Shown: positions 34,110 through 42,250 of the stretch, piece after piece | Position numbering within the stretch: position 1 is the first letter of the stretch | Layout of the letters: the number at the start of each line of letters is the position of its first letter | Assembly: GCA_031253835.1 (NCBI GenBank) | Contig: JAIRVP010000024.1 | Location: 1-59,140, forward strand | Direction of reading: 5' to 3' | DNA from: Burkholderia sp. | GTDB taxonomy: Bacteria; Pseudomonadota; Gammaproteobacteria; Burkholderiales; Burkholderiaceae | Length of the DNA stretch: 59,140 bases | The notes under the pieces: model-generated | The model's database searches: none | Seen by the model: the letters and a program-made list of their open reading frames with translations, nothing else | What the model was told of the DNA's origin: nothing | Made by a program: the position numbers and the translations under genes

Positions 34110-35912
34110 ATGATCCGGATTGGGACACTTCACGTCTTTCTCGACAGGCGTGAAATTCGTTCGAACGGCAAGCTGTTGCGCATCGGCAGCCGCGCATTCG
34201 AAATTCTCGAATTATTGATTCAGGCGAACGGCGCGCTGGTATCGAAAGACGAAATCATGCAGCACGTCTGGCCTCACACCGTGGTGGAGGAAAACAACCT
34301 GCAGGTTCATATCGCGTCGTTGCGCAAGGCGCTGGCCGGCGACCGGAACCTGATCGTGACGGTGCCGGGCCGCGGCTATCGGCTGGTCGCCGGGCGGGAC
34401 GACGGCGAGCCGTCCGTGCGCCCTGCGACGTTGCGGCCGGCCGCCGTGCCGAGCGCGCTGTTCGGCCGCGAAGAGACGCTCGCCGACGTGCTGGCCGCAT
34501 TGCAGGTCGCACGCGTCGTGACGTTGGTCGGTGCGGGCGGAATCGGCAAGACGCGGATCGCAATCGAGGCGGCCGCGCGCGCCGAGGGGCGTTTTCCGGA
34601 AGGGACGGTATTCGTGTCGCTGGCGGCGGTCGCGTGCCCGCACTTTGTCCCCGACGTGCTCGCGGGCGCGTTCGGCATCGCGCAGGCGACCGGGCCGCTG
34701 ACGCTCGATGCCGTGCTGGCCAGTGTCGCGCGGCGCCGGATGCTGCTCGTGCTCGACAACTGCGAACACTTGCTCGATGCTGCCGCGCAAATCGCCAGCG
34801 CGCTCACCGATGCCGACGACGGGCTGTGCGTGCTGGCGACCAGCCGCGAGGCGTTGCGCATCCAGGGTGAGCGCGTGTGTCCGGTGCCGCCGCTCGATGT
34901 GCCCGACGAACGTGCCGCCGGGCACGACGCGATGAACGCAAGCGCCGTGCAGCTGTTCGTGGCGCGTGCATGTGCGGCCGACCCGCGCTTTCCGCTCGAC
35001 GCGCGCAGCCTGTCGTTGATGGCGTCGGTCTGCCGCCGCCTCGACGGCCTGCCGCTCGCGATCGAACTGGCCGCGGCCCGTGCCGCCGTGCTCGGCATCG
35101 ACGTGCTGGCCGTTCATCTCGACGATCACTTCAGGCTGCTGACCGGCGGCTTTCGCACCGCGCTTCCCCGCCATCAGACGCTGCAGGCGATGTACGACTG
35201 GAGCTATCGACTGCTGAGCGATGCCGAGCGGCTGCTGTTGCGATGGCTCGGTGTGTTCCAGGACAGCTTCTCGATCGAGGCCGTGCGCGAGATCGTCGGC
35301 ACGAACGGACCGGCCGGCGCCGATCTGCTCGACACGATCGCCGGGCTCGTGTCCAAGTCGCTGCTGATCCTCGAGATCGTGCACGGCACGCCGCGCTATC
35401 GGCTGCTCACGACCACGCGGGCCTACGCGCAGCAGCAGCTCGAGGTTCAGGGCGAGTACCCGGCAGCGGCACGTTCCCACCTGGGCTATTTCCTGAAGGT
35501 ATTCAGGCATGCGCCCAGCGGCGGCGAGCCGGGCAACGGGCCGGGCGGCAGCACCCGGCTCGAGGTGGTGCGGCACGAACTCGGCAACCTGCGCGCCGCG
35601 CTCGACTGGGCCTTCTCCGCGTGCGGCGACCCGACGCTCGGCATCGCGCTCGCGGCCGTCGCGGTGCCGTGCCTGTTCGACCTGTCGCTCGTCGACGAAT
35701 GCCACGAACGGGCGTGCGTGGCGCTCGACGCGATGCACGATGCCGATGCGACGCCGGCGTCCACGGATGTGCGCATGCGATTGCTGGCCGCCTGTGCGGC
35801 GGCGCTCGCCCATACGAGCGGATCGACACGGGCCGCGCACGACGCGTGGCTGCAGGCGCATGCGTCCGGACTCGATGCGCTCGACGTCGAAGTGACTTCG
35901 CGCGAACCGTGA
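34110..35912 (+). CDS. Winged-helix / STAND NTPase regulator R3, shortened arm
   Basis: A 600-aa paralog of R1 and R2. Residues 1-98 are the winged helix (VSKDEIMQHVWPHTVVEENNLQVHIASLRKALAG, then VPGRGYRLVAG). Walker A GAGGIGKTR lies at about 141-148, Walker B LVLDNCEH at about 213, sensor TSREAL. The NTPase part is most like R1 (CRRLDGLPLAIELAAAR and LLTGGFRTALPRHQTLQAMYDWSYRLL are nearly shared). Only about 130 residues of the helical arm remain (LGNLRAALDWAFSACGDP onward), against about 400 in R1. The ribosome site before ATG 34110 is weak. It ends 31 bp before the DoxX promoter, making it a natural candidate to control DoxX and the channel gene. Confidence 0.83.
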   Translation: MIRIGTLHVFLDRREIRSNGKLLRIGSRAFEILELLIQANGALVSKDEIMQHVWPHTVVEENNLQVHIASLRKALAGDRNLIVTVPGRGYRLVAGRDDGEPSVRPATLRPAAVPSALFGREETLADVLAALQVARVVTLVGAGGIGKTRIAIEAAARAEGRFPEGTVFVSLAAVACPHFVPDVLAGAFGIAQATGPLTLDAVLASVARRRMLLVLDNCEHLLDAAAQIASALTDADDGLCVLATSREALRIQGERVCPVPPLDVPDERAAGHDAMNASAVQLFVARACAADPRFPLDARSLSLMASVCRRLDGLPLAIELAAARAAVLGIDVLAVHLDDHFRLLTGGFRTALPRHQTLQAMYDWSYRLLSDAERLLLRWLGVFQDSFSIEAVREIVGTNGPAGADLLDTIAGLVSKSLLILEIVHGTPRYRLLTTTRAYAQQQLEVQGEYPAAARSHLGYFLKVFRHAPSGGEPGNGPGGSTRLEVVRHELGNLRAALDWAFSACGDPTLGIALAAVAVPCLFDLSLVDECHERACVALDAMHDADATPASTDVRMRLLAACAAALAHTSGSTRAAHDAWLQAHASGLDALDVEVTSREP

Positions 35913-35943
35913 CGCATGCGCTGCGCGGGCATCCGGCGCACGC

Positions 35944-35996
35944 TTCAGAACGTTTCAGGCCGGATACAGGACGGTGGCAGGCCGCACGCGTAGATT
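35944..35996 (+). promoter_or_regulatory. Triple direct-repeat promoter of doxX
   Basis: TTCAG (35944), AACGT, TTCAG (35954), GCCGGA, TACAG (35965-35969), 21 nt, TAGATT (35991-35996). The first two repeats and their spacer are identical to those of the Mo-hydroxylase operon promoter. It lies between the R3 stop and the DoxX start (36125). Confidence 0.7.
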
Positions 35997-36124
35997 GCCT
36001 GAGCGGCGCGCCGGCGGCATGCCGGCATGCTTGCCGCGATCGACCGCGTTCGGTCGTCCGCATGGCGTGACGTCGCCGAACGCGCGCGTCGGCATCGCAT
36101 CCCGCCCAACCGGACGACCCTTGC

Positions 36125-36538
36125 ATGAAACCTGCCCAACCAGACCTTTCCCGCCACGCGGCCGACCTCGGTCTGCTATTCCTGCGCGTGACTGCCAGCG
36201 TGTTGTTGATCGTCGTCCACGGCCTGCCCAAGATCGTGCACTACACGGCCGAAGCGGCCGCCATCGAGGATCCGTTCCATCTCGGGCGCACGCTGTCGAT
36301 CCTGTTCGCGATTTTCGCGGAAGTCGTGTGCCCGGTCTTCATGATCGCCGGTGTGTGGCCGCGACTGGCGGCGCTCCCGGTGATGATCGTCACCGCCGTC
36401 GCGCTCGTGTTCGTTCATCCGGACTGGTCGCTGCGCGACGGGCAGTTCGCGTGGATGTTGCTGATCCTGTTCGGCACGATCGCGATCGCCGGCGCCGGCC
36501 GATATACGCTGCCGGGCTGGCTGCTTCGGCGCACGTAG
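36125..36538 (+). CDS. DoxX-family membrane protein
   Basis: A 137-aa protein with four hydrophobic helices, the standard DoxX size. The first helix region LLFLRVTASVLLIVVHGLPKIVHY and the third-helix CPVFMIAGVWPRLAALPVMIVTAVAL match the family layout. DoxX proteins are linked to thiol or redox stress and to electron transfer, but no activity is proven for this type. It stands directly behind a triple-repeat promoter and 86 bp before the channel gene, so both are probably one unit. Confidence 0.85.
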   Translation: MKPAQPDLSRHAADLGLLFLRVTASVLLIVVHGLPKIVHYTAEAAAIEDPFHLGRTLSILFAIFAEVVCPVFMIAGVWPRLAALPVMIVTAVALVFVHPDWSLRDGQFAWMLLILFGTIAIAGAGRYTLPGWLLRRT

Positions 36539-36624
36539 CGCGGCTGCGGGCACGGCCCGCATGCACCCGATGACCGCTTCGCCGCGTCGGCCGATGGCCA
36601 GGCGAGCCATGTTTCCGTTCCGAT

Positions 36625-38100
36625 ATGTTGACTCTCTCCGACACGGCGATCTACGGTGCGCCGATCGTGCTGGCCGATCTTGTCGCGTGGCGCGTGCTTG
36701 GGCGCGGCCGCTCCGTGGCCCGCGCCGTGTGGCGGTGTGCGGCATTTGCCGCATTGACGTCCGTGCTGTTCGCGACCGGCGTCAGCCCGCTCGCGCCGCC
36801 CGCCTCGGCCGGGGCGCTCGACAGGCTCGTGCTCCAGGCGCTCTGCGTCGCGTGGTGGCTCCAGTGTGCGATCGTATTCAGCCTGTTGCTCGATCATGTG
36901 CTGCTGCCGCGAGCGTGGCGCAGCCAGCGGCTCTTTCACGACATCGCGGCGGGCATCGTGTTCGGTGCGGCCGCGGTGGCCGCGCTGGGCTACGTGCTCG
37001 GCCTGCCGCTGAGTGGCCTGGTCGCGACCTCCGGCGCGGTGGCGGTGATACTCGGTCTCGCGCTGCAGAACACGCTGAACGACGTGTTCTCCGGGCTCGT
37101 GCTGAGTACCACGCAGCCGTTCCGCCCGAACGATCTCGTTGCCATCGACGAGCGGGAGGGGCGGATCGTCGAAAGCAACTGGCGCGCGACGAAGATGATC
37201 GACAGCCTCGGCAACCTGGTCGTCGTGCCGAACAGCGCCGCAGCCAGGGCGACGATCGTGAACCACAGCGAACCGGCCGGCCTGCACGGGGTCACGCTGA
37301 CGCTCGACATCGATCCGGCGGTACGGCCGGCCGTCGTCATCGACGCCCTCGAGCGCGCCGCGGCCAGTTCGCTCGACGTGCTGGCCCGCCCCGAATCGAC
37401 CGTCGCCGTGAAGGGGTTCAGGACGAACGCGATCGAGTACGAACTCGTCTGTTACGTCGACACGCTCGAGAAGAAGCTCGCCGCACGCAATCGCCTCTAC
37501 GACCTGGCCCACCGGCATCTGGCGGCTGCGGGCGTGTTCTGGCGCCCGCTCGCGGGTACCGCGCCGGCAATGGCGCCGGACGGCCGCCCCGCATCGCGTC
37601 ACGCGCTGTCGCTGCGTGCGGTCGAACTGTTCGCGCGCGTCGACGCCGCCGATCTGGCGATGCTGGCCGATGCGCTGGTATCGCGTTCGTTCGGCAAGGG
37701 GGAGGTGATCTATGCGTCGAATTCCGATACGCGCGTGCTGACGATCATCGAATCGGGCGTCGCGACGGTGTCGGTGCCGGGTGTGACGGGCGACGCGGAA
37801 GTCCGCCGGATGGCGCCGGGCGACGCGATCGGGCAGTCGGTCGTGCTCGCCGGCACGCGGCTGCACGCCACGGTCCGTGCCGTGACCGCGGTGACGGCCC
37901 ATCAGCTTCGCAGCGAGGATCTCGCATCGCTGATCGACAGGAAGCCCGAACTCGGCCGGCTGATGTGCGAGTCCGTCACCGAACATATCGCGACCGAGGA
38001 ACGGATGCTGATTCCGCCGGCCGAGAAGACGCATGCGTCGTTCAGCCTGATGACCTGGCTCGAGAAGGAAATGAAGCGCCTGCACGATTCGCTCGGCTGA
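36625..38100 (+). CDS. MscS-family channel with C-terminal cyclic-nucleotide-binding domain
   Basis: A 491-aa inner-membrane protein. About four hydrophobic segments lie in the first 160 residues. The last (GLVATSGAVAVILGLALQNTLNDVFSGLVL) is the pore-lining MscS helix, followed by the beta domain RPNDLVAIDEREGRIVESNWRATKMIDSLGNLVVVPNS. Residues about 330-450 are a cNMP-binding fold (VELFARVDAADLAMLADALVSRSFGKGEVIYA, MAPGDAIGQSVVLAGTRLHATVRAVTAV). This is the bCNG arrangement, a channel gated by cAMP more than by tension. It follows DoxX on the same strand and may share its promoter, which would tie membrane conductance to the same stress signal. Confidence 0.88.
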   Translation: MLTLSDTAIYGAPIVLADLVAWRVLGRGRSVARAVWRCAAFAALTSVLFATGVSPLAPPASAGALDRLVLQALCVAWWLQCAIVFSLLLDHVLLPRAWRSQRLFHDIAAGIVFGAAAVAALGYVLGLPLSGLVATSGAVAVILGLALQNTLNDVFSGLVLSTTQPFRPNDLVAIDEREGRIVESNWRATKMIDSLGNLVVVPNSAAARATIVNHSEPAGLHGVTLTLDIDPAVRPAVVIDALERAAASSLDVLARPESTVAVKGFRTNAIEYELVCYVDTLEKKLAARNRLYDLAHRHLAAAGVFWRPLAGTAPAMAPDGRPASRHALSLRAVELFARVDAADLAMLADALVSRSFGKGEVIYASNSDTRVLTIIESGVATVSVPGVTGDAEVRRMAPGDAIGQSVVLAGTRLHATVRAVTAVTAHQLRSEDLASLIDRKPELGRLMCESVTEHIATEERMLIPPAEKTHASFSLMTWLEKEMKRLHDSLG

Positions 38101-38158
38101 TGCGGGGCCGGCCGTGCGGCGCTGCCGGCGGCGCGCAGGCGGCCGGCAGAAGCGGGAG

Positions 38159-38195
38159 CGCGTACCGGCGCACATGCTGCACGCGCCGGTACGCG
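38159..38195. terminator. Bidirectional terminator-like hairpin
   Basis: A perfect 13-bp stem (38159-38171 with 38183-38195, core GCGTACCGGCGC / GCGCCGGTACGC) and an 11-nt loop, placed between the channel-gene stop and the convergent isochorismatase stop. There is no T tract, but position and strength fit a shared terminator. Confidence 0.5.
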
Positions 38196-38202
38196 TCGGC
38201 GA

Positions 38203-38856
38203 TCAGTGACCTTCGCTTGCGCCGAACATCGTCTTCGCGTACGTGATGCCGAGACCGTAGGCGCCGCCGTGCTGCGCAGCCGTCTTCGTGGTTTGCGCGT
38301 ACGTTTCGGTGCGCGCCCAGTCACGCTGCAGTTCGAGCAGGTATTGCAGCGACGTCATCGGGCGCGCGCCGGCCTGGATCATGCGCTGCATCGCGCGCTC
38401 GTGCGCTTCGTCGGACACGTCGCCGCATGCATCGGCGATCACGTACACTTCGAAGCCCTGATCGATCGCCGACAGCGCCGGACCGACGATGCAGACCGAC
38501 GTCCACAGCCCGGCCAGCACGATCTTGCTCTTGCCGATCGCGTTCACGCGCTCGGCGATGCGCGGGTCTTCCCAGGTGTTCATCGACGTGCGGTCGATCA
38601 GCTTCTCCTCGGGAAATACGGACGTGATTTCCTCATACATCGGGCCGGAGAAGGTTTTCTCGGCGACCGTCGTGAGAATCGTCGGCACGTTGAATTCCTT
38701 CGCGGCCTTCGACACCAGCGACGTGTTGTTGCGCAGCAGGTTCGGATCGATGGATTTGGTCGCGAACGACATTTGCGACTGGAAGTCGATCATGATCAAC
38801 GTGTGGTTGGTCGGGTCGATCAGCGTCTTGCTGGGTTGTGCCGAAGCGATGGGCAT
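38203..38856 (-). CDS. Isochorismatase-fold hydrolase (YcaC-like)
   Basis: A 217-aa cysteine-hydrolase-fold protein. Catalytic residues are visible as D24 in MIDFQSQ and C122 in GLWTSVCIVGPALSAIDQG. The region RTSMNTWEDPRIAERVNAIGKSKIVLAG matches the YcaC-like group, whose substrates are unknown. ATG 38856 is chosen from the MPIASAQ start. It lies 201 bp after the active amidohydrolase on the same strand, so the two may be co-expressed. No triple-repeat promoter is present in the gap. A GTCGAC-N5-GTCGAC pair lies at 38882-38898 upstream of the gene. Confidence 0.87.
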   Translation of the reverse strand: MPIASAQPSKTLIDPTNHTLIMIDFQSQMSFATKSIDPNLLRNNTSLVSKAAKEFNVPTILTTVAEKTFSGPMYEEITSVFPEEKLIDRTSMNTWEDPRIAERVNAIGKSKIVLAGLWTSVCIVGPALSAIDQGFEVYVIADACGDVSDEAHERAMQRMIQAGARPMTSLQYLLELQRDWARTETYAQTTKTAAQHGGAYGLGITYAKTMFGASEGH

Positions 38857-39057
38857 TGCAGTTCTCCATGGAGAGGTTGGGCGTCGACAGACAGTCGACG
38901 CACGGGTATCGGGCCATACCGACGTCGGGTCGGTGTAGCCGGCAGGGTGCGCGCGCAAGCGGTCGCGGTGCGAACCGCGGCGCATGCGCGCACGGCGGAC
39001 GGGCGGCGGTGCCGCCCGGCGTGTTTCAGTGACAGGGGCCGGCCGTGCGGCCGGCGC

Positions 39058-40932
39058 TCAGAACGCGAAGCAGCTGCAGCCGAGCGCGCCCCAGAAGCCC
39101 TTGTCGTCGCTCACGGGCACGTCGCTGCGCCACGCACTCAAGTGGCCGTGGTTGTGCACGCCGCACTGATTCGCGCAGCTGTCGATGCATGCGCGCGCGG
39201 TCGCCACCGGGCGATAGCGGCTGTAGCCGCCGAACTCGGCGACCGGCGACCATGCCGGGCTGACCGGCAGCGGCGGCGGCGCCAGCGGCGTGAATTCCTC
39301 GTCGGCATGCACGACCTTGCCGTTGACGACCGTCAGCACCGAAGACAGGTATTTGATCTGAGGCTCGTCGACCGTGAAGTAATCGTCGTTGAGCACGGCG
39401 AAATCTGCATACTGGCCGGGCACCAGCGCGCCCTTGCGGTCGTCTTCGTTCGAGAACCATGCGCTGCCGACGGTATAGCGGCGCAGCGCTTCCATCCGGT
39501 CGAGACGGTTGTGTTCGCCGTACAGCGCGGTGCCGCCGACGGTACGCCCCGACACCATCCAGTACAGCGACACGAACGGGTTGTAGCTCGCGACGCGCGT
39601 CGCGTCGGTGCCCGCGCCAACCGGCAGGCCGGCCGCCAGCATCGCGCGGATAGGCGGCGTGCGCGTGGCCGCGTCGGCGCCGTAGCGCGCGATGAAGTAC
39701 TCGCCCTGGTACGCCATCCGGTGCTGGACCGCGATGCCGCCGCCGAGTGCGGCGATCCGCGCGATGTTCGCGTCCGAGATCGTCTCGCAGTGGTCGAAGA
39801 ACCAGCGCAGCCCGTTGAACGGGATCTCGCGGTTCACGGCCTCGAACACGTTCAGGAAGCGGCTGATCGATTCGTCATAGGTTGCATGCAGCCGGAATGG
39901 CCAGCGGTTCTGCACGAGCAACCGGACGACCGCCGTCAGTTCGGCCTCGAGCGTATCGGGCAGATCGGGGCGCGGCTCCAGGAAATCCTCGAAATCCGCG
40001 GCGGAGAACACGAGCATCTCGCCCGCGCCGTTCACGCGCAGGAACTCGTCGCCGTCGCCGGGCTTCGTCATCTTCACCCATTTCGCGAAGTCCTCGATCT
40101 CCTGTTTCGCGTTCTGCGTGAACAGGTTGTACGCGATGCGCATCGTCAGCTCGCCGCGTTTCGCGAGATCCATGATGACCGCGTAGTCGTCCGGGTACGC
40201 CTGAAAGCCGCCGCCGGCGTCGATCGCGCTCGTCACGCCGAGACGGTTCAGTTCGCGCATGAAGTGCCGGGTCGAATTCACCTGGTCGTCGTAGCCGAGC
40301 TTCGGTCCCTTGGCGAGCGTCGCATACAGGATGCCGGCGTTCGGCCGCGCGATCAGCATCCCGGTCGGATTGCCGTGGCGATCGCGCCGGATCTCGCCGC
40401 CCGGCGGGTTGGGCGTGTCCTTCGTGTACCCGACCGCGCGCAGCGCGGCCGCATTCAGCAGCGCGCTGTCGTACAGGTGCAGGATGAAGACCGGCGTGTC
40501 GGGCGCGATCGCATTGATTTCGTCGAGGGTCGGCAGTCGGCGCTCGGCGAACTGCAGCTCGTTCCAGCCGCCCACCACGCGGACCCACTGCGGCGCGGGC
40601 GTGCGCTGCACCTGGCGGCGAAGCATGTCGAGCGCATCGGCGAGCGACGGCACGCCGTCCCAGCGCAGCTCCATGTTGAAGTTCAGGCCGCCGCGAATCA
40701 CGTGCAGGTGCGAATCGTTCAGGCCCGGGATCACCGTGCGGCCGTTCAGGTCGATGCGCGGCGTGTCGCCGCGTGCATGACGCATGACGCTGTGCTCGTT
40801 GCCGGCCGCCAGCACGCGGCCGTTCTTCACCGCGAGCGAGGTGACGAACGAGCGCTTGTCGTCCTGTGTCGCAATCTTGCCGTTGAAAAAGATCGTGTCT
40901 GCGATCACGACGTCGTTCGTCTGGGCTGTCAT
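39058..40932 (-). CDS. Amidohydrolase-3-family hydrolase with intact putative metal site
   Basis: A 624-aa YtcJ-like amidohydrolase. Likely active-site residues are H75 and H77 in NDSHLHVIRGG, H349 in PFRLHATYDE, H381 in FFDHCETISD, H404 in AVQHRMAYQG and D443 in GAGTDATR. The family hydrolyses amides or cyclic C-N bonds with one or two bound metals; substrate unknown. The C-terminus is unusual: ACIDSCANQCGVHNHGHLS and then GALGCSCFAF, a Cys/His-rich tail shared in pattern with the paralog at 7654. No signal peptide is seen. It has its own triple-repeat promoter at 41012-41064 and is followed by the isochorismatase-fold gene. Confidence 0.85.
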   Translation of the reverse strand: MTAQTNDVVIADTIFFNGKIATQDDKRSFVTSLAVKNGRVLAAGNEHSVMRHARGDTPRIDLNGRTVIPGLNDSHLHVIRGGLNFNMELRWDGVPSLADALDMLRRQVQRTPAPQWVRVVGGWNELQFAERRLPTLDEINAIAPDTPVFILHLYDSALLNAAALRAVGYTKDTPNPPGGEIRRDRHGNPTGMLIARPNAGILYATLAKGPKLGYDDQVNSTRHFMRELNRLGVTSAIDAGGGFQAYPDDYAVIMDLAKRGELTMRIAYNLFTQNAKQEIEDFAKWVKMTKPGDGDEFLRVNGAGEMLVFSAADFEDFLEPRPDLPDTLEAELTAVVRLLVQNRWPFRLHATYDESISRFLNVFEAVNREIPFNGLRWFFDHCETISDANIARIAALGGGIAVQHRMAYQGEYFIARYGADAATRTPPIRAMLAAGLPVGAGTDATRVASYNPFVSLYWMVSGRTVGGTALYGEHNRLDRMEALRRYTVGSAWFSNEDDRKGALVPGQYADFAVLNDDYFTVDEPQIKYLSSVLTVVNGKVVHADEEFTPLAPPPLPVSPAWSPVAEFGGYSRYRPVATARACIDSCANQCGVHNHGHLSAWRSDVPVSDDKGFWGALGCSCFAF

Positions 40933-41011
40933 CTGGCGTTTCCCGTGAATACTCGCGCGACGAGGCGCGAAGGCGTACCGGCACGCTGTCGCGTGTCGGC
41001 GTCGTGTCGCT

Positions 41012-41064
41012 AAGTTAGGGGACGCGCGGATTAAAGTCTTGAGCGAAGGCTTAAACGATCTGAA
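41012..41064 (-). promoter_or_regulatory. Triple direct-repeat promoter of the amidohydrolase
   Basis: Minus strand: TTCAG (41064-41060), ATCGT, TTAAG (41054-41050), CCTTCG, CTCAA (41043-41039), 21 nt, TAACTT (41017-41012). The repeats are the most diverged of the five, but spacing and -10 distance are exact. The start codon at 40932 is about 80 bp downstream. Confidence 0.6.
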
Positions 41065-41223
41065 AGGCGCGCACGATGCAGCGGCGGCGAGGGGGGCGTG
41101 GCCGTGCCCGGCGCGTGGCGCCGGTCGAAGCGGTGCATGATGCGCGCGATGCCCGGGCTGTCAGCGATCGGCGGGCAGTCGCACGTGCGGGCCCGGCATG
41201 CTGGCGGGCCGTGAATGGAAGCG

Positions 41224-42132
41224 TCAGTCCCGCTTCGTGAAGCGGTCGACCAGATCGGGCTGGTCGAGCTGCTCGACCCACCAGTGCAGTGCGCGGCCTG
41301 CTTCGTTGCCGCGCCACGCGAGATAGCAGTGCGTGGTATCGCGCATGCCCGTGACCTGGCGCGCGACGAGCTTGCCGCCGGCGATCGCGCGCGCGGCGAT
41401 GCATTCGGGCAGCGTGCCGACCGCGAGCCCTTCGCATTGCGCTTCCAGTTTCGCGGCCAGCGTCGGTACCGCGAGGTACGGCTGGCCCGCATCGATCGCG
41501 ATCGACTGTGGCCGCAATTCGCGCGACGTATCGCTGATTACCGCACCGCGATACTGGACGACCGACGTCATCGACAACGGTTCGGGCAGCGAGGCGAGCG
41601 GATGGGACGGCGCGATCGCAAACACGTGTTTGAGCGAGCCGATCGGCCGCGCGATGATGTCCGGCAATTCCGGCGGTTCGCCCGCCGCGCCGACGACGAG
41701 ATCCGCCCGGCGCGAAATCAGCGCATCCCACGCGCCGCCGAGTACTTCGGTCGACAGCCGCAGCCGCGTGTCCATCCCGAGTGCGTAGAACCGGTGTATG
41801 TACGGCCACAGCGCGTCGAACGGCAGGATTTCGTCGATACAGACGCGGACTTCCGTTTCCCAGCCTTGTTGCGCACGCAGCGCCTTCATTTCGAGTTGCT
41901 CGGCCGCGCGCAGCAGGCGCCGGCCTTCCTCGACGACGATGCGGCCCGCATGCGTGAGTTTCGCGCGCCGCCCGCTGCGGTCGAACAGCGCCACACCGAG
42001 ATCGCTTTCGAGCTTCTGCACCAGGTAGGTCAGCGCGGACGGGACGCGATGCAGCAGTTCCGCCGCTTCGGCAAAGGTTCCGGTGCGATCGATCGCGTCC
42101 AGGGCTTCGAGCGCGTCGAATGACAGCTTCAT
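41224..42132 (-). CDS. LysR-family transcriptional regulator
   Basis: A 302-aa regulator with N-terminal HTH (MKLSFDALEALDAIDRTGTFAEAAELLHRVPSALTYLVQKLESDLGVALFDRSGRRAKLTHAG) and effector domain (EVRVCIDEILPFDALWPYIHRFY; ADLVVGAAGEPPELPDIIARPIG). This HTH variant with SALTY in the recognition helix is typical of the YhaJ-like branch. ATG 42132 is chosen at MKLSFDAL. It is divergent from the AraC gene with 118 bp between starts. The gap to the amidohydrolase (40933-41223) holds that gene's promoter, so local control of the amidohydrolase by this protein is also possible. Confidence 0.85.
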   Translation of the reverse strand: MKLSFDALEALDAIDRTGTFAEAAELLHRVPSALTYLVQKLESDLGVALFDRSGRRAKLTHAGRIVVEEGRRLLRAAEQLEMKALRAQQGWETEVRVCIDEILPFDALWPYIHRFYALGMDTRLRLSTEVLGGAWDALISRRADLVVGAAGEPPELPDIIARPIGSLKHVFAIAPSHPLASLPEPLSMTSVVQYRGAVISDTSRELRPQSIAIDAGQPYLAVPTLAAKLEAQCEGLAVGTLPECIAARAIAGGKLVARQVTGMRDTTHCYLAWRGNEAGRALHWWVEQLDQPDLVDRFTKRD

Positions 42133-42250
42133 CGCGAATTCCGGTAGGGGAGGCTGGCGCATCATACCAGCGCACGCGCAGCGTGGGCGCACGCGTCATC
42201 GCGTTTTGCTAGACTGGCGCGTCTCGTCATTGGCCGCGTCGCGTCACCTT

